A stretch of DNA of 64,000 nt from Methanofastidiosum sp. GTDB taxonomy: Archaea; Methanobacteriota_B; Thermococci; Methanofastidiosales; Methanofastidiosaceae. The stretch lies in NCBI GenBank assembly GCA_035362715.1, contig DAOSDU010000005.1:1-64000 (forward strand), in the 5' to 3' direction. The first letter of the stretch is position 1, and the number at the start of each line of letters is the position of its first letter. Of the stretch, positions 7,202 through 15,498 are shown in pieces. Both the position numbers and the translations under genes were made by a program. Under the pieces are notes generated by a model, which saw nothing but the letters and a program-made list of their open reading frames with translations, did no database searches and was not told the origin of the DNA.

Positions 7202-7738
7202 TTATTTTTTCAATATTATCCAGTACTCAGAATCTTCATCTATTATCTCATGAATCGGGATTTTTTCATCTTTGATTATTCTTTCTATCTTTGAAGCATC
7301 GTCATTTTCAAGCCTCTTCTTACGATTCTCATCCCACTGTGGGTCTATCTCTTCCATTTTTTTCTTTACTTCTTCAAACAATTCAACTGTTCCAGCACCA
7401 GTGGCTTTGTATATCCACACAACGTCTACGAAGTTTCCTTCCACTATCATTGGCACGCTAGTAGGCTCCGGCCCAGAGATTTTCACCACGCCACCAGTCC
7501 CATAAATAGTGAAGTCTTGAATAGGTGTATGTGCGTCCCAATACCCAGTTATGTGATTTGTCACCGTTATAAATTCGCCTACTTGTACTGTGTCGGGAGT
7601 TGCCGTATATGTGCTAGTTCCAGGGGGTGGGGGCAATGGTGGATCGCAGTTCTCGGTACAAACAGCTGCTAAAGGTGCAATTCCAAATGCACTTCCTACA
7701 CACAGCAAAGAAATAATAATTACATATAGTTTTTTCAT
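7202..7738 (-). CDS. Exported protein with Pro-rich linker
   Basis: The product has 178 residues, with a signal peptide (MKKLYVIIISLLCVGSAFG), a short Cys/Pro-rich linker (ENCDPPLPPPPG) and then a domain of beta character (STYTATPDTVQVGEFITVTN), which resembles an immunoglobulin-like extracellular repeat. The last 60 residues are charged and helical (KKRLENDDASKIERIIKDEK). The start at 7738 is set by GTGAT just upstream; a GTG three codons earlier is also in frame. Likely cell-surface. Function unknown. Confidence 0.65.
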   Translation of the reverse strand: MKKLYVIIISLLCVGSAFGIAPLAAVCTENCDPPLPPPPGTSTYTATPDTVQVGEFITVTNHITGYWDAHTPIQDFTIYGTGGVVKISGPEPTSVPMIVEGNFVDVVWIYKATGAGTVELFEEVKKKMEEIDPQWDENRKKRLENDDASKIERIIKDEKIPIHEIIDEDSEYWIILKK

Positions 7739-7856
7739 GATAATCACTCAATTAGTATGTTTTTTACTAAAATATATATAAAGTTTTCCATTGTTGATTG
7801 GCATTGCATGTATTTAGTTTCTAAAATCCATCTCCCTGGGATATATTCATTAAATA

Positions 7857-8348
7857 TTAATTTTTGTCTAAGAACTCTTCAACATCACAAATAAATTTCA
7901 GTGTTCCTTCCTCTATCTGCTCTGTTAGAGTCTTCAGATTACTAAAATCTGGATTGGGAACTAAAATGTGCTCAACAATAGAGTCAACGCCGTTCGTAGT
8001 CGGTACAACATTATATTTATCCCACTTGCTTTCTTTTAATAGCTTCCAGTATTTCCTTTGAATCTCTTTGTTTTGCCCGCTAAGCCAAACTTCAAATCTA
8101 ACTGTGTCATGAACAAAAACTATCGCAATTTTCAACTTTCTATCTTTTAATGAATCTGGTGAGAAGGAAAAATAAGTCATGTCCATATACCCATAGTAAA
8201 GGCTTGACACAAAATAATCTGGATATTTATTATGTAAATGAGTCCTCAGATCCATTATGTATTCCATCAGTCCCTTGTATGCGTTTCTAATCGTACCTTT
8301 CTTCATCTCTTTTTTGTATTCTTCCATATATTGATTAAATGTTTCCAT
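7857..8348 (-). CDS. DUF7000-like protein, last gene of operon
   Basis: The product has 163 residues from the ATG at 8348 (METFNQYMEEYKK). The central blocks KGLMEYIMDLRTHL, YGYMDMTYFSFSPDSLK and VPTTNGVDSIVEHIL match a conserved cytosolic family seen in many bacteria and some archaea, with no known activity. The gene starts 16 bases after the zinc ribbon-TPR gene and is probably translated from the same mRNA. An upstream TTG (8381) would overlap that gene and is less likely. Confidence 0.65.
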   Translation of the reverse strand: METFNQYMEEYKKEMKKGTIRNAYKGLMEYIMDLRTHLHNKYPDYFVSSLYYGYMDMTYFSFSPDSLKDRKLKIAIVFVHDTVRFEVWLSGQNKEIQRKYWKLLKESKWDKYNVVPTTNGVDSIVEHILVPNPDFSNLKTLTEQIEEGTLKFICDVEEFLDKN

Positions 8349-8364
8349 TTGTATCCGCCACGAA

Positions 8365-9078
8365 TTATCCAGTATATCCAAGCTCTTTTGCTTTGTTGAA
8401 ACACGCTTCGGCTTCTGTATTCCTACCTAGTAATTCAAGTGCAATTCCTTTATTGTACCATGCACCGCCATCTTTTGGATCAATAGCTATAACTCTGTCA
8501 AAGCAAGTGATGGAATCTAAATATCTGCCTTGGTTTCCCAGTATTATCCCTTTGTTATACCAGGGAATAACATAGTAAGGGTCTATAGCAATTGCCTTGT
8601 CATAACAGATTAAAGCTTCAGGATATCGCCCAAGATCGTCAAGTGAAAGGCCTTTGTAAAGCCAAGCTTCCTTATTTGTTGGGTCTATCTCTAAAGACCT
8701 ATCAAATTTGATTATGGCTTCGCTATACCTCCCTTGATCATAGAGGGATACGCCTTCATTGTAGTAATCCATTGCACTTATTGTATTGCTGGCCCCCTCA
8801 GAATTTTGTGGCTCGTTATCATAAGTTACAGTTCCGGGAGAAAGCGAAGATAATACAAATGCAGCTATCCCAACTAAAGCTATAAGTCCAATGACTAGAA
8901 ATATGATCTTTCCATTAATCTTATTGCCTATGGGTTTAGTTTCTTGTCCCCTTGATTCTTCTTTCGGTAGATCAGTTTTTACTTGTCCAGTTTTTTGAGA
9001 TTCCGCCCCACATTTCGGGCAAAAAACAGAATCTCTTGGTATTTCCTCCCCGCATTGCAAACAAAACTTTCCTATCAT
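8365..9078 (-). CDS. Zinc ribbon, one membrane helix, TPR domain protein
   Basis: Domain order is clear: an N-terminal zinc ribbon (CLQCGEEI, CPKCGAE; residues 6-26), a polar linker, one membrane helix (about 54-72) and three to four TPR units (about 105-235) with the repeated pattern GRYSEAIIKFDRSLEIDP, AWLYKGLSLDDLGRY and AWYNKGIAL. Such proteins scaffold complexes at the membrane, with the ribbon inside the cell and the TPRs probably outside. The ATG overlaps the stop of the upstream gene (ATGA at 9075-9078), showing tight coupling. Confidence 0.82.
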   Translation of the reverse strand: MIGKFCLQCGEEIPRDSVFCPKCGAESQKTGQVKTDLPKEESRGQETKPIGNKINGKIIFLVIGLIALVGIAAFVLSSLSPGTVTYDNEPQNSEGASNTISAMDYYNEGVSLYDQGRYSEAIIKFDRSLEIDPTNKEAWLYKGLSLDDLGRYPEALICYDKAIAIDPYYVIPWYNKGIILGNQGRYLDSITCFDRVIAIDPKDGGAWYNKGIALELLGRNTEAEACFNKAKELGYTG

Positions 9079-9377
9079 CCTTCTTCCTCTTCAATTTCTT
9101 GAAATGGGTTTACAATTTTTATAGAGTATACTTTTCCATTTGTATGTAGAATTTCAATTTTATCCTTCTTATATTCTATTGACATATCCTTTGACATAAA
9201 TTCTAAGTAAAATCTGTCTGAATTAGTCCCCTCTGATTTACCCAATATAACGTTAGTAATACCAAAACACTCTACAATGTCGTTAGCAATTATATCGGGC
9301 AAATTAGCAAGCTTTCTTATGGTCTTGGGATTTCCTTCTCGATCAGTTTTTACCCAAGTAGTAATGTATAAGGCCAT
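9075..9377 (-). CDS. Hypothetical protein in zinc ribbon-TPR operon
   Basis: The product has 100 residues, is soluble and mostly beta in character, with an acidic end (EIEEEEG). It is not recognised. GGTGA five bases before the ATG at 9377 fixes the start. The stop overlaps the next start by four bases, so it belongs to the 9844-7857 operon. Confidence 0.6.
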   Translation of the reverse strand: MALYITTWVKTDREGNPKTIRKLANLPDIIANDIVECFGITNVILGKSEGTNSDRFYLEFMSKDMSIEYKKDKIEILHTNGKVYSIKIVNPFQEIEEEEG

Positions 9378-9403
9378 TTTTTCACCTATTTACTAATTAT
9401 TGT

Positions 9404-9844
9404 TTATAATCCGATGCCAGTAACTTTGTAAGAAAATTTATATCCTTGTTGCTTTGACTTTGATTCGAACTCTTTTCTTATAGCCCCGAAGTCAAAATTA
9501 TACTGGTATTTCTTCCCGAAGAGATTTGACTGCTCTTCTATGCCCCCTGTTCTTGACCCAGCCATAGTATTGTAAGATTCTTTTTTGAAGCCAAATCCTG
9601 GGCTCATATCGCTATCAATTCCGCCAGAAGATACTCCGGCCCCTGATTCTTTTAGCATCTCGGTGAATCTAACTTCTTTATTTGCTTCATCGACTCTAAA
9701 TTTTGCCAAATACACTAGTTTCTGTTTGGAAAGAAAAGCCTTCCTTTCAGCGACCAATACTTCAAATTCATAAATTCCCTTTTTTTCGCTAATTTTAGCT
9801 GGAATTCTTGATGCAATATTCTTAAGTTCATCAGCAACTGACAT
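9404..9844 (-). CDS. Hypothetical protein, first gene of operon
   Basis: The product has 146 residues and belongs to no family I recognise. It has a beta-rich first half (EFEVLVAERKAFLSKQKLVY), a Gly/Ser-rich central loop (SGAGVSSGGIDSD) and a basic C-terminal half (EFESKSKQQGYKFSYK). GGAGG at about 9851-9855 precedes the ATG, and a TATATATAAAT box lies just upstream, so this is the operon head. The following genes are 9377-9075, 9078-8365 and 8348-7857. Confidence 0.6.
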   Translation of the reverse strand: MSVADELKNIASRIPAKISEKKGIYEFEVLVAERKAFLSKQKLVYLAKFRVDEANKEVRFTEMLKESGAGVSSGGIDSDMSPGFGFKKESYNTMAGSRTGGIEEQSNLFGKKYQYNFDFGAIRKEFESKSKQQGYKFSYKVTGIGL

Positions 9845-9974
9845 ATTCTCCCTCCAATTATGGATTATTTATATATAGAAAATAGTAAGACATGTTTAAT
9901 AAGTTTGCCCCAGATTTGTTAAAATCTTCAATATTTTTATAAACTAAAGGGAATTATAATAATAGGTAGATTCA

Positions 9975-10316
9975 ATGGAGTTTGTTAACGAAGAGAATAG
10001 CTGGGAATTAGATACGCAGGCATATGTAGAAACCTACACCAAAACTATAATTTTAACAGGAAGGGATAGTACAGAAACTATGTACAAACTTTCATTGATC
10101 TCTGAAGAAGGGCCGTGTAAGAAATGCGGAGGAATAAGATTTAGCTACCTTGCTGAAGTCTGGGATGATCAAAATGGCTGGATTCAACTGCCAGAATTTG
10201 ACGGCAACTACTACTGCTCAAATGATGTCTGTGACGAAGATGGCCTGAAACCCAATGAATTTGAAAAACTATTCAGATCTATCCAGCAGAATACCAAAAG
10301 CATAGACTTAGATTAA
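9975..10316 (+). CDS. Hypothetical Cys-containing protein
   Basis: The product has 113 residues and is acidic. It has a CKKCGG pair (residues about 48-52) and later YYCSNDVCDED, so four cysteines could bind one zinc ion. Family not recognised. A TTTTTATAAA box at about 9934-9943 and a weak TAGGTAG before the ATG support the start. Confidence 0.55.
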   Translation: MEFVNEENSWELDTQAYVETYTKTIILTGRDSTETMYKLSLISEEGPCKKCGGIRFSYLAEVWDDQNGWIQLPEFDGNYYCSNDVCDEDGLKPNEFEKLFRSIQQNTKSIDLD

Positions 10317-10334
10317 TTCTCTATTTTCGATACT

Positions 10335-10344
10335 CTTAAATATT
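10335..10344 (+). promoter_or_regulatory. TATA box for leaderless zinc-ribbon gene
   Basis: CTTAAATATT is centred 26 bases before the ATG at 10366, the spacing expected for a leaderless archaeal mRNA. Confidence 0.55.
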
Positions 10345-10365
10345 TATGAGTGAAATATTAATTAT

Positions 10366-10605
10366 ATGGAAAAAAATTCAAAATGCCCAAAGTGTGGTTC
10401 AAGTAATATCGTGCCTATAGTCTATGGTATGCCTTCATATGAGTTTTTAGAAAAGGAAGGCGTACATGAAGTCCTCCTTGGAGGCTGCATAGTCAATGAT
10501 TTCTCGCCAATCTGGCACTGTAAAGACTGCCAGAATAACTGGGGAAACTATTCTGATCGTTTGGAAAGCGAGCGACAAGAAATGGAGAAAAGGCAGCACA
10601 AATGA
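10366..10605 (+). CDS. Small zinc-ribbon protein
   Basis: The product has 79 residues with two Cys pairs (CPKCGSSN at 7-14 and HCKDCQNNWG at about 51-60) separated by IVYGMPSYEFLEKEG and LGGC. This pattern (CPKCGS, YGMP, LGGC, WHC..C...W) is a widespread small family of unknown function. The charged tail SERQEMEKRQHK is probably helical. Leaderless start, TATA box at 10335-10344. Confidence 0.7.
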   Translation: MEKNSKCPKCGSSNIVPIVYGMPSYEFLEKEGVHEVLLGGCIVNDFSPIWHCKDCQNNWGNYSDRLESERQEMEKRQHK

Positions 10606-10676
10606 AAAGAGGTACACGTTGAGCCTATAATAAAGAAAATTTTAAATATAAAAAATATTTCTTAAAGGTGAGTGAT

Positions 10677-10859
10677 ATGGGAAAATTTTTAGGGTACTTT
10701 CTTCTGTTTATTGGAGGACTAGTGGCCTTGTTTGCGGTAATCGGTATATTGCAGACCCCCAATAATGATGTTTTAATAAATAATCTATTGGTGATAGTTA
10801 TCGGGGTTGCCCTTGTTTCACTTGGACTGAAACAGATTCAGAAGGCAAGAATTAGTTAG
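10677..10859 (+). CDS. Small two-helix membrane protein
   Basis: The product has 60 residues from the ATG at 10677. Two hydrophobic helices (about 5-27 and 36-53) are joined by QTPNNDVLINN, with a basic end (KQIQKARIS). AAAGGTGA at 10664-10671 sits five bases before the ATG; the in-frame GTG at 10668 is part of that ribosome site. It lies 13 bases before the TPR lipoprotein and may share its transcript. Confidence 0.6.
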   Translation: MGKFLGYFLLFIGGLVALFAVIGILQTPNNDVLINNLLVIVIGVALVSLGLKQIQKARIS

Positions 10860-10872
10860 ATAAGTAAAAAAC

Positions 10873-11376
10873 ATGATGATTATGAATAAAAGAATATTAG
10901 GTGTATCGTTGGTAATTGCCTTACTAACTGTTACTCTTGGGTGTACAACAGACACTCAATCCCAAGTCGAAGAAACAGCAAAATCTGATACTACGGCCGA
11001 TACTAAATCTGAAACCGAAGTCGAAGAAAAAGTAGAAAATGACCCCAAAGATGCCCAAAAATATTACAGTGAAAGTTTCACACTATACAATCAGGGAAAG
11101 TATCTTGAAGCCCTAGAAAAGTTTGACAAAGCTTCAGAAATTGATCCGAATTTTGCTGATGCTTGGTATAATAAGGGGGTTACACTCGGAACTCTTGGAA
11201 GATACCCCGAAGCAATAGAAAGCTACGACAGGGTCATAGCTATAGATCCAAATCATGTTAAAGCATGGTGGAATAAAGGAGTTATTCTCAATAAGCTTGG
11301 AAGATATGAAGAATCGCAAGCATGCTTTAACAAGGCCAAAGAGCTAGACCCCAGTTTAGAAGATATAGAAACTTAA
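10873..11376 (+). CDS. TPR lipoprotein
   Basis: The product has 167 residues: a lipoprotein signal ending TLGC, a Thr/Ser/Glu-rich tether (about 25-60) and two to three TPR units (about 65-165) with the blocks QGKYLEALEKFDKASEIDP, ADAWYNKGVTLGTLGRYPEA and AWWNKGVILNKLGRYEES. It should be anchored outside the cell membrane and mediate protein contacts. The repeats are very like those of the zinc ribbon-TPR protein at 8365-9078, so the two may be paralogous. Three ATGs (10873, 10876, 10882) are candidates. Confidence 0.8.
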   Translation: MMIMNKRILGVSLVIALLTVTLGCTTDTQSQVEETAKSDTTADTKSETEVEEKVENDPKDAQKYYSESFTLYNQGKYLEALEKFDKASEIDPNFADAWYNKGVTLGTLGRYPEAIESYDRVIAIDPNHVKAWWNKGVILNKLGRYEESQACFNKAKELDPSLEDIET

Positions 11377-11435
11377 AGAGAAATGAAGATTTAAATTTAT
11401 CGGAGGAAATGACATTAAGTGCTCTAAGGAAATCT

Positions 11436-11846
11436 CTATCGTTTTACCCCACAATCAAAACATTTCCACCTGTGAACATTTATAGTGCCGCCACATTTTG
11501 AACAAGTCCATCGCACTCTTTCATTTTTAACAAATTGCCTTATCCCAAGTCTTTTAATATTCTCAAGATTCTCAATCATGCTCATTCCGTATTTAGTCCT
11601 GTATCTTTTATCAAGATTTTTAAGTCTGGTGCATGGATATTTATCACATTTAAAACAGAATTTTGTCTTCTTTATAGTTTCGCAGTTTTTGATGATACAC
11701 CTAATACAGCTTGATGGCTTGTTTGTATCAGGCCCATTGCACCCTGGGCAATGATTTTTAACCCGGAGATAAGCCATGCATATCCCACAGTTCATTCCGC
11801 ACGGGGCAATCAGCTTAGAAGTGATTGACTCTGCTTTCATGTGCAT
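11436..11846 (-). CDS. DUF3795 cysteine-rich protein
   Basis: The product has 136 residues and about 18 cysteines. The DUF3795 pattern is clear: APCGMNCGICMAYL, CPGCNG, SCIRCIIKNC, KFCFKCDKYPC, then LDKRYRTKYGMSMIENL. A C-terminal extension adds a zinc ribbon (CSKCGGTINVHRWKCFDC). The cysteines probably bind metal. Function of the family is unknown. A shorter paralogue lies at 16162-16521. Confidence 0.8.
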   Translation of the reverse strand: MHMKAESITSKLIAPCGMNCGICMAYLRVKNHCPGCNGPDTNKPSSCIRCIIKNCETIKKTKFCFKCDKYPCTRLKNLDKRYRTKYGMSMIENLENIKRLGIRQFVKNERVRWTCSKCGGTINVHRWKCFDCGVKR

Positions 11847-12014
11847 AATTAGATGTCAATGAATAAAAACAATTCGCTTGTTTATCAATAACAACTGCGT
11901 TAATCTTAAAAGGACATTTCTCTTATCGCACACATTACTGATGGGTATTTTTGATTACAAATATTTTGATAATATCAGTAGATATCCATTAAGTTTTAAT
12001 CGGAGGTTATATTT

Positions 12015-13283
12015 ATGAATAAAAATGCATCTTCAGGAGAGCCACCCGGTGGGCGGTGGACTATTGTAATTGTAGGCATTATATTACAGTTGTGTCTAGG
12101 ATCAATTTATGCTTATGGAGTTTTAAGAAATCCGTTACTTGATCATTTCAAGTCAAAGGGACTTAATCCCACGGCAATGGACATGACTTGGCCGTTTATC
12201 GTATTCTTGGCATTTTTTGCCTTATTTATGCCATTGGCAGGCCCATACATTCGGAAAATGGGGCCAACTAGAGTATGCATGGCTGGCGGAGTACTTTGTG
12301 GAATAGGGTGGCTTGCAGCTTCCTTTGCCACATCACCTTTGATGCTTATCCCGTTATATGGAATTATAGGGGGTATAGGTGTTGGTATTGCCTATGGGGC
12401 ACCAATAACTACTTCTGCCCAATGGTTCCCAGATAAATGCGGTCTTGCTGTTGGATTGACAGTCTTAGGATTTGGATTTTCCTCTGCTATCATTACCTAT
12501 GCAACTAGATTCCTTTTAGGAAGTGGTTGGGGAATCATGAACATTCTGCAGATGTTTGGTATTGTCTTCATTGTCATCAGTATCGTAATGTCCATGATGC
12601 TTAGATTTCCACCAACAGGATGGAAACCAGCATGTATGGCTGCGACTACAAGTGCAGCTACTAAAGTTGAGTTCATGAGAAATCAGATGTCCAAGACTTC
12701 AACTTTCAAAGGGTTATGGGTTTGTTACACAATCGGAACACTAGCTGGACTAACTGCTATTGGAATTGCCGGGCCCGTGGGAAAAGAAGTGTTTGCCAAT
12801 GCAGGCATGAGTACAGATTTAGCAAATAATCTCATATTTGCCCTGATTTTACCTTTTGCCATCTGTAACGGTGCAGCTAGGCCGATTTTTGGAGCGCTTA
12901 CAGATAAGCTAACCCCCAAAAATACTGCGATACTATCTTACGGGTTAATCATCGTTGCCTGTTTAGTTATGTATACAGGATACAGCAGCGTATGGGCATA
13001 CATCATATGCTTTTGTCTCTTATGGGGATGCCTAGGCGGATGGTTGGCTATAGCTCCAACAGCTACTGCAAGCTATTTTGGGATGAAAGATAATGCAAAG
13101 AATTACGGTCTTGTCTATACAGCTTACGGTGCTGGAGCAATCATAGGTGGAATTGTATCTGCACAGGCGAAGGATATCTTAGGAGCGTTCCAACCATTCT
13201 TCCTGATTGTTGCTGGGCTCTCTGTTATAGGCATTTTCATTGCCTTCGCTCTAATGAAGCCACCAGTTGCAAAGCACGCATAA
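12015..13283 (+). CDS. MFS transporter, oxalate/formate antiporter (OFA) family
   Basis: The product has 422 residues and 12 membrane helices. The OFA signature is visible at the N-terminus (RWTIVIVGIILQLCLGSIYAYG), followed by GGIGVGIAYGAPITTSAQWF in helix 4/5 and a matching second half (WGCLGGWLAIAPTATASYFG). Family members exchange small carboxylates such as oxalate and formate; many archaeal members have no proven substrate. CGGAGG at 12000-12005 fixes the ATG at 12015. The gene is alone, so the cargo cannot be inferred from neighbours. Formate or a similar acid is the natural guess. Confidence 0.85.
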   Translation: MNKNASSGEPPGGRWTIVIVGIILQLCLGSIYAYGVLRNPLLDHFKSKGLNPTAMDMTWPFIVFLAFFALFMPLAGPYIRKMGPTRVCMAGGVLCGIGWLAASFATSPLMLIPLYGIIGGIGVGIAYGAPITTSAQWFPDKCGLAVGLTVLGFGFSSAIITYATRFLLGSGWGIMNILQMFGIVFIVISIVMSMMLRFPPTGWKPACMAATTSAATKVEFMRNQMSKTSTFKGLWVCYTIGTLAGLTAIGIAGPVGKEVFANAGMSTDLANNLIFALILPFAICNGAARPIFGALTDKLTPKNTAILSYGLIIVACLVMYTGYSSVWAYIICFCLLWGCLGGWLAIAPTATASYFGMKDNAKNYGLVYTAYGAGAIIGGIVSAQAKDILGAFQPFFLIVAGLSVIGIFIAFALMKPPVAKHA

Positions 13284-13285
13284 AA

Positions 13286-13312
13286 TAAATTTTTTATTTT
13301 ATTTAATTTATT
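13286..13312 (+). terminator. T-rich 3' end of transporter gene
   Basis: AAATTTTTTATTTTATTTAA follows the stop codon at once. Such T-runs stop archaeal RNA polymerase without a hairpin. Confidence 0.35.
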
Positions 13313-13331
13313 ATTAAAAAATAAATAGAAA

Positions 13332-13796
13332 TTAAAATAGTCTGCACATTTCTTCAGTTAACTTTGAAATCTGTTTCTCTCGGTCTTTTTTCCAGACTAT
13401 AATTCCAGATCCACATACATCTCCGCCTTTGGATTCACAGATTTTCTTCATTATTCCAATTGCCTGATTTCCCCCCGTACTATTTAACGGTAAGCCCTTT
13501 GTTACGAAGCATGTTATCCTCTTATCTTGAAGGGTGGGAATTTGAGACATGAAGGCGGTCATCGGATGTGAAAGAGAGAATGCATGTACAGGTGACCCAA
13601 ATACTAAAGCATCATATGTTGATAAATCGGGGATAGATAAGACCTGAATTTTATTTAAATCTCTCTGCTTTTCATCAGCCACATTTATCCTTTCAATATT
13701 AACAGAATGCCCCTTATCCGAAAGAGTTTCCTGAAGTTTCTCGGCAACTTGATATGTATTTCCAGTTTGAGAATATACTACTATGCCAATCTTCAT
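13332..13796 (-). CDS. Flavodoxin family protein
   Basis: The product has 154 residues. The N-terminal FMN-phosphate loop SQTGNTYQVAEKL (residues 9-21) and the later FGSPVHAFSLSHPMTAF loop place it in the flavodoxin/multimeric flavodoxin fold. Cys residues at positions about 96, 114 and 122 are not in an Fe-S pattern. It is likely an FMN electron carrier or oxidoreductase. AAAGGAGG six bases before the ATG gives a firm start. It lies 52 bases downstream of another flavin gene in the same direction. Confidence 0.82.
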   Translation of the reverse strand: MKIGIVVYSQTGNTYQVAEKLQETLSDKGHSVNIERINVADEKQRDLNKIQVLSIPDLSTYDALVFGSPVHAFSLSHPMTAFMSQIPTLQDKRITCFVTKGLPLNSTGGNQAIGIMKKICESKGGDVCGSGIIVWKKDREKQISKLTEEMCRLF

Positions 13797-13848
13797 TCTA
13801 AACCTCCTTTTATTTTTATCCTAGAATTTATTATTTTGTCTTAGTGTG

Positions 13849-14241
13849 TTATATTGAAAGTCCTGCTTTTTCATCCGAAGTTGAGTAAAAAATATCGGTA
13901 ACTTTGATTAATAGGGCCCCTTTCGCAGGATACCTATCTCCTTTTGCCTTCATCCATTTTCTGGCTTCTTCATAGATGGGTCCTTTTGTTAAATATTCAC
14001 ATGTTCCTTTAATCTGATAGGCTTCCTTTTCCCTAATTATTGCAATTGCTACATTTGGATTTTCAAGAATATTTTTTAATGTTTTTTTCATAAAGTTATC
14101 TACTATTATAATAGTTTCATCGTCTAATAGATATTTAGCGCCTACGTATGAGCAGTTTGGTTCTCCGTTCTTTGAAGCGGTAGCAAGTTGATGTATTCTC
14201 TCCTTTTCAAAAATATCTTTGATGTTTGCAGGCATTTTCAT
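13849..14241 (-). CDS. Pyridoxamine 5'-phosphate oxidase-like FMN-binding protein
   Basis: The product has 130 residues with a split-barrel fold: IHQLATASKNGEPNCSYVG, then DDETIIIVDNFMKKTLKNI and NPNVAIAIIREKEAYQIKG, which is the PNPOx-like pattern with FMN at the dimer face. Members include flavin reductases and F420/FMN-dependent reductases. GGTGTAATT before the ATG at 14241 and a TATATATAAA stretch upstream set the start. It may share a transcript with the flavodoxin gene at 13332. Confidence 0.78.
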   Translation of the reverse strand: MKMPANIKDIFEKERIHQLATASKNGEPNCSYVGAKYLLDDETIIIVDNFMKKTLKNILENPNVAIAIIREKEAYQIKGTCEYLTKGPIYEEARKWMKAKGDRYPAKGALLIKVTDIFYSTSDEKAGLSI

Positions 14242-14345
14242 AATTACACCAAATCAATTTTATATATTTTATATATAAATACTTCTGATTAATGTTTTTA
14301 AATAATCTAAAAATATTTAAATTAATTTCATTTAGCGAAATAGCT

Positions 14346-14726
14346 ATGAAAAATGATCCGAATACAAAGCCTGCAAAAAATGTAGATGAGTATCTTAATG
14401 CACTTCCTCATGATGTAAGGGCTACTCTTGAAGGTCTGCGCAAGACTATCAAAGCTTCTGCCCCTATGGCTGAAGAAGTCATCAGCTACCAGATACCTAC
14501 TTATAAGTATCACGGGGCATTGGTACACTTTATGGCCGCTAAGAATCATTGTAGTTTCTTTGTAGTAAATAAATCTATTTTAGAAGAATTTAAAGATGAG
14601 CTCAATGACTATGACATATCTGGAACAACCATCCATTTCACAGCTGAAAATCCAATACCAAAAGAACTTGTTGAAAAAATAGTTAAGCGTAGAATCAAAG
14701 AAAATGAATTAAATAAAAAAAATTAA
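14346..14726 (+). CDS. DUF1801 (YdhG-like) protein
   Basis: The product has 126 residues from the ATG at 14346. The family pattern is strong: NVDEYLNALPHDVRATLEGL, EVISYQIPTYKYHG, then FMAAKNHCSFFVVN, TTIHFTAENPIP and the KIVKRRIKEN end. YdhG-type proteins have been linked to iron handling in Bacillus, but function here is open. The longer frame from 14292 adds 18 residues with no support; ATATTTAAATT at about 14312-14322 suits a leaderless start at 14346. The stop lies next to that of the convergent gene at 14728. Confidence 0.78.
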   Translation: MKNDPNTKPAKNVDEYLNALPHDVRATLEGLRKTIKASAPMAEEVISYQIPTYKYHGALVHFMAAKNHCSFFVVNKSILEEFKDELNDYDISGTTIHFTAENPIPKELVEKIVKRRIKENELNKKN

Positions 14727-14727
14727 T

Positions 14728-15201
14728 CTAAGAGCCTACTTCAGCAATTATTACAACATAGTTTTTTCCATATTTCTTAGCACATTTTGGACAGGTGGTG
14801 TACCACATATACCATTTCTTAATCTCTAATTTCTTGCTTTTGGCATATTCCTTAAAATCATCACACCATTTGCCCGTGTCATTAAATGGACCTTCATAGA
14901 CCTTACTCAAAAACTTCCCACTCAAAGTCACATTGTCAGCATTTGGAATTTTCTTGTCAACGGCAAGGTATACATCCATGTTAAACTTTGAAGTGTGATC
15001 AGAAAGACAGAGCCAATCTGGTATTTTGGCATTGACATTCTCCACTTTTTCATTAAGTCTTTTCATAACACTGCCAAAATTGATTGGCATAAAAAAAAGA
15101 GTAAATACTTTATCCTTCACAAATTTCTTATTTTTCCACTCAAATACCTTCCCATCCCATGGTTTTGGGTCAAACTTCGGACAACATTCTTCATCACTCA
15201 T
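14728..15201 (-). CDS. Conserved hypothetical protein, GyrI-like fold possible
   Basis: The product has 157 residues. It starts MSDEECCPKFDPKPWDGK and carries VFTLFFMPINFGSVMKRL, WLCLSDHTSKFNMDVYLAVD, then GKFLSKVYEGPFNDTGKW and a CPKCAKKYG pair near the end. The layout recurs across bacteria and archaea; databases variously call it hydrolase or small-molecule-binding. The order of strands suggests a GyrI-like fold, but I am unsure. Two short palindromes lie upstream (15251-15264, 15322-15341). Confidence 0.6.
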   Translation of the reverse strand: MSDEECCPKFDPKPWDGKVFEWKNKKFVKDKVFTLFFMPINFGSVMKRLNEKVENVNAKIPDWLCLSDHTSKFNMDVYLAVDKKIPNADNVTLSGKFLSKVYEGPFNDTGKWCDDFKEYAKSKKLEIKKWYMWYTTCPKCAKKYGKNYVVIIAEVGS

Positions 15202-15321
15202 AATATACCTCTATGGTATGAGAATCTAATTTAGAAAGTATAAATTTTACGGTAGAATACTACCTATTTAATAAATCTAAAAATAATACTTTTCGGTGTA
15301 CTTTGTATCAAAACCATATTC

Positions 15322-15341
15322 TTCTAAGAAGATATTCTACA
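15322..15341. promoter_or_regulatory. Palindrome in divergent spacer
   Basis: TCTTC-TAA-GAAGA with AT-rich flanks, lying between the gene at 14728-15201 and the 29-aa ORF at 15395. It could be an operator or hairpin. GGTAG-AATA-CTACC at 15251-15264 is a second one. Confidence 0.3.
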
Positions 15342-15354
15342 GATTTCTAGATAA

Positions 15355-15390
15355 GATTAAATAGTTGGAAGTAATATATTATGAAGAGGA
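15355..15390 (+). promoter_or_regulatory. TATA box and SD of 29-aa ORF
   Basis: GATTAAATAG (15355-15364) predicts a start near 15385. The resulting short leader holds AGAGGA (15385-15390), four bases before the ATG at 15395. Confidence 0.45.
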
Positions 15391-15394
15391 TAAT

Positions 15395-15484
15395 ATGAAA
15401 AAGAAAAAGAAATCCGACGATGCAAATAAGCAAAATTATGAGTTTAATACGAGAAAAAAAGAGAAAAGAACTAAGAAAAAATAG
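15395..15484 (+). CDS. Very basic 29-aa peptide
   Basis: The ATG at 15395 opens 29 codons that read MKKKKKSDDANKQ, then a Lys/Arg-rich end with KKEKRTKKK. About half the residues are Lys or Arg. A TATA box and an AGAGGA site stand at the right distances, which makes it one of the best supported short ORFs. It could bind nucleic acid or ribosomes. No family recognised. Confidence 0.5.
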   Translation: MKKKKKSDDANKQNYEFNTRKKEKRTKKK

Positions 15485-15498
15485 ATATATTTTTACAA

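Noticed and set aside
11400..11500. CGGAGGAA-ATG that opens a 31-codon plus-strand ORF
   Set aside because: The ribosome site is too close to the ATG and the frame is antisense to the DUF3795 gene.
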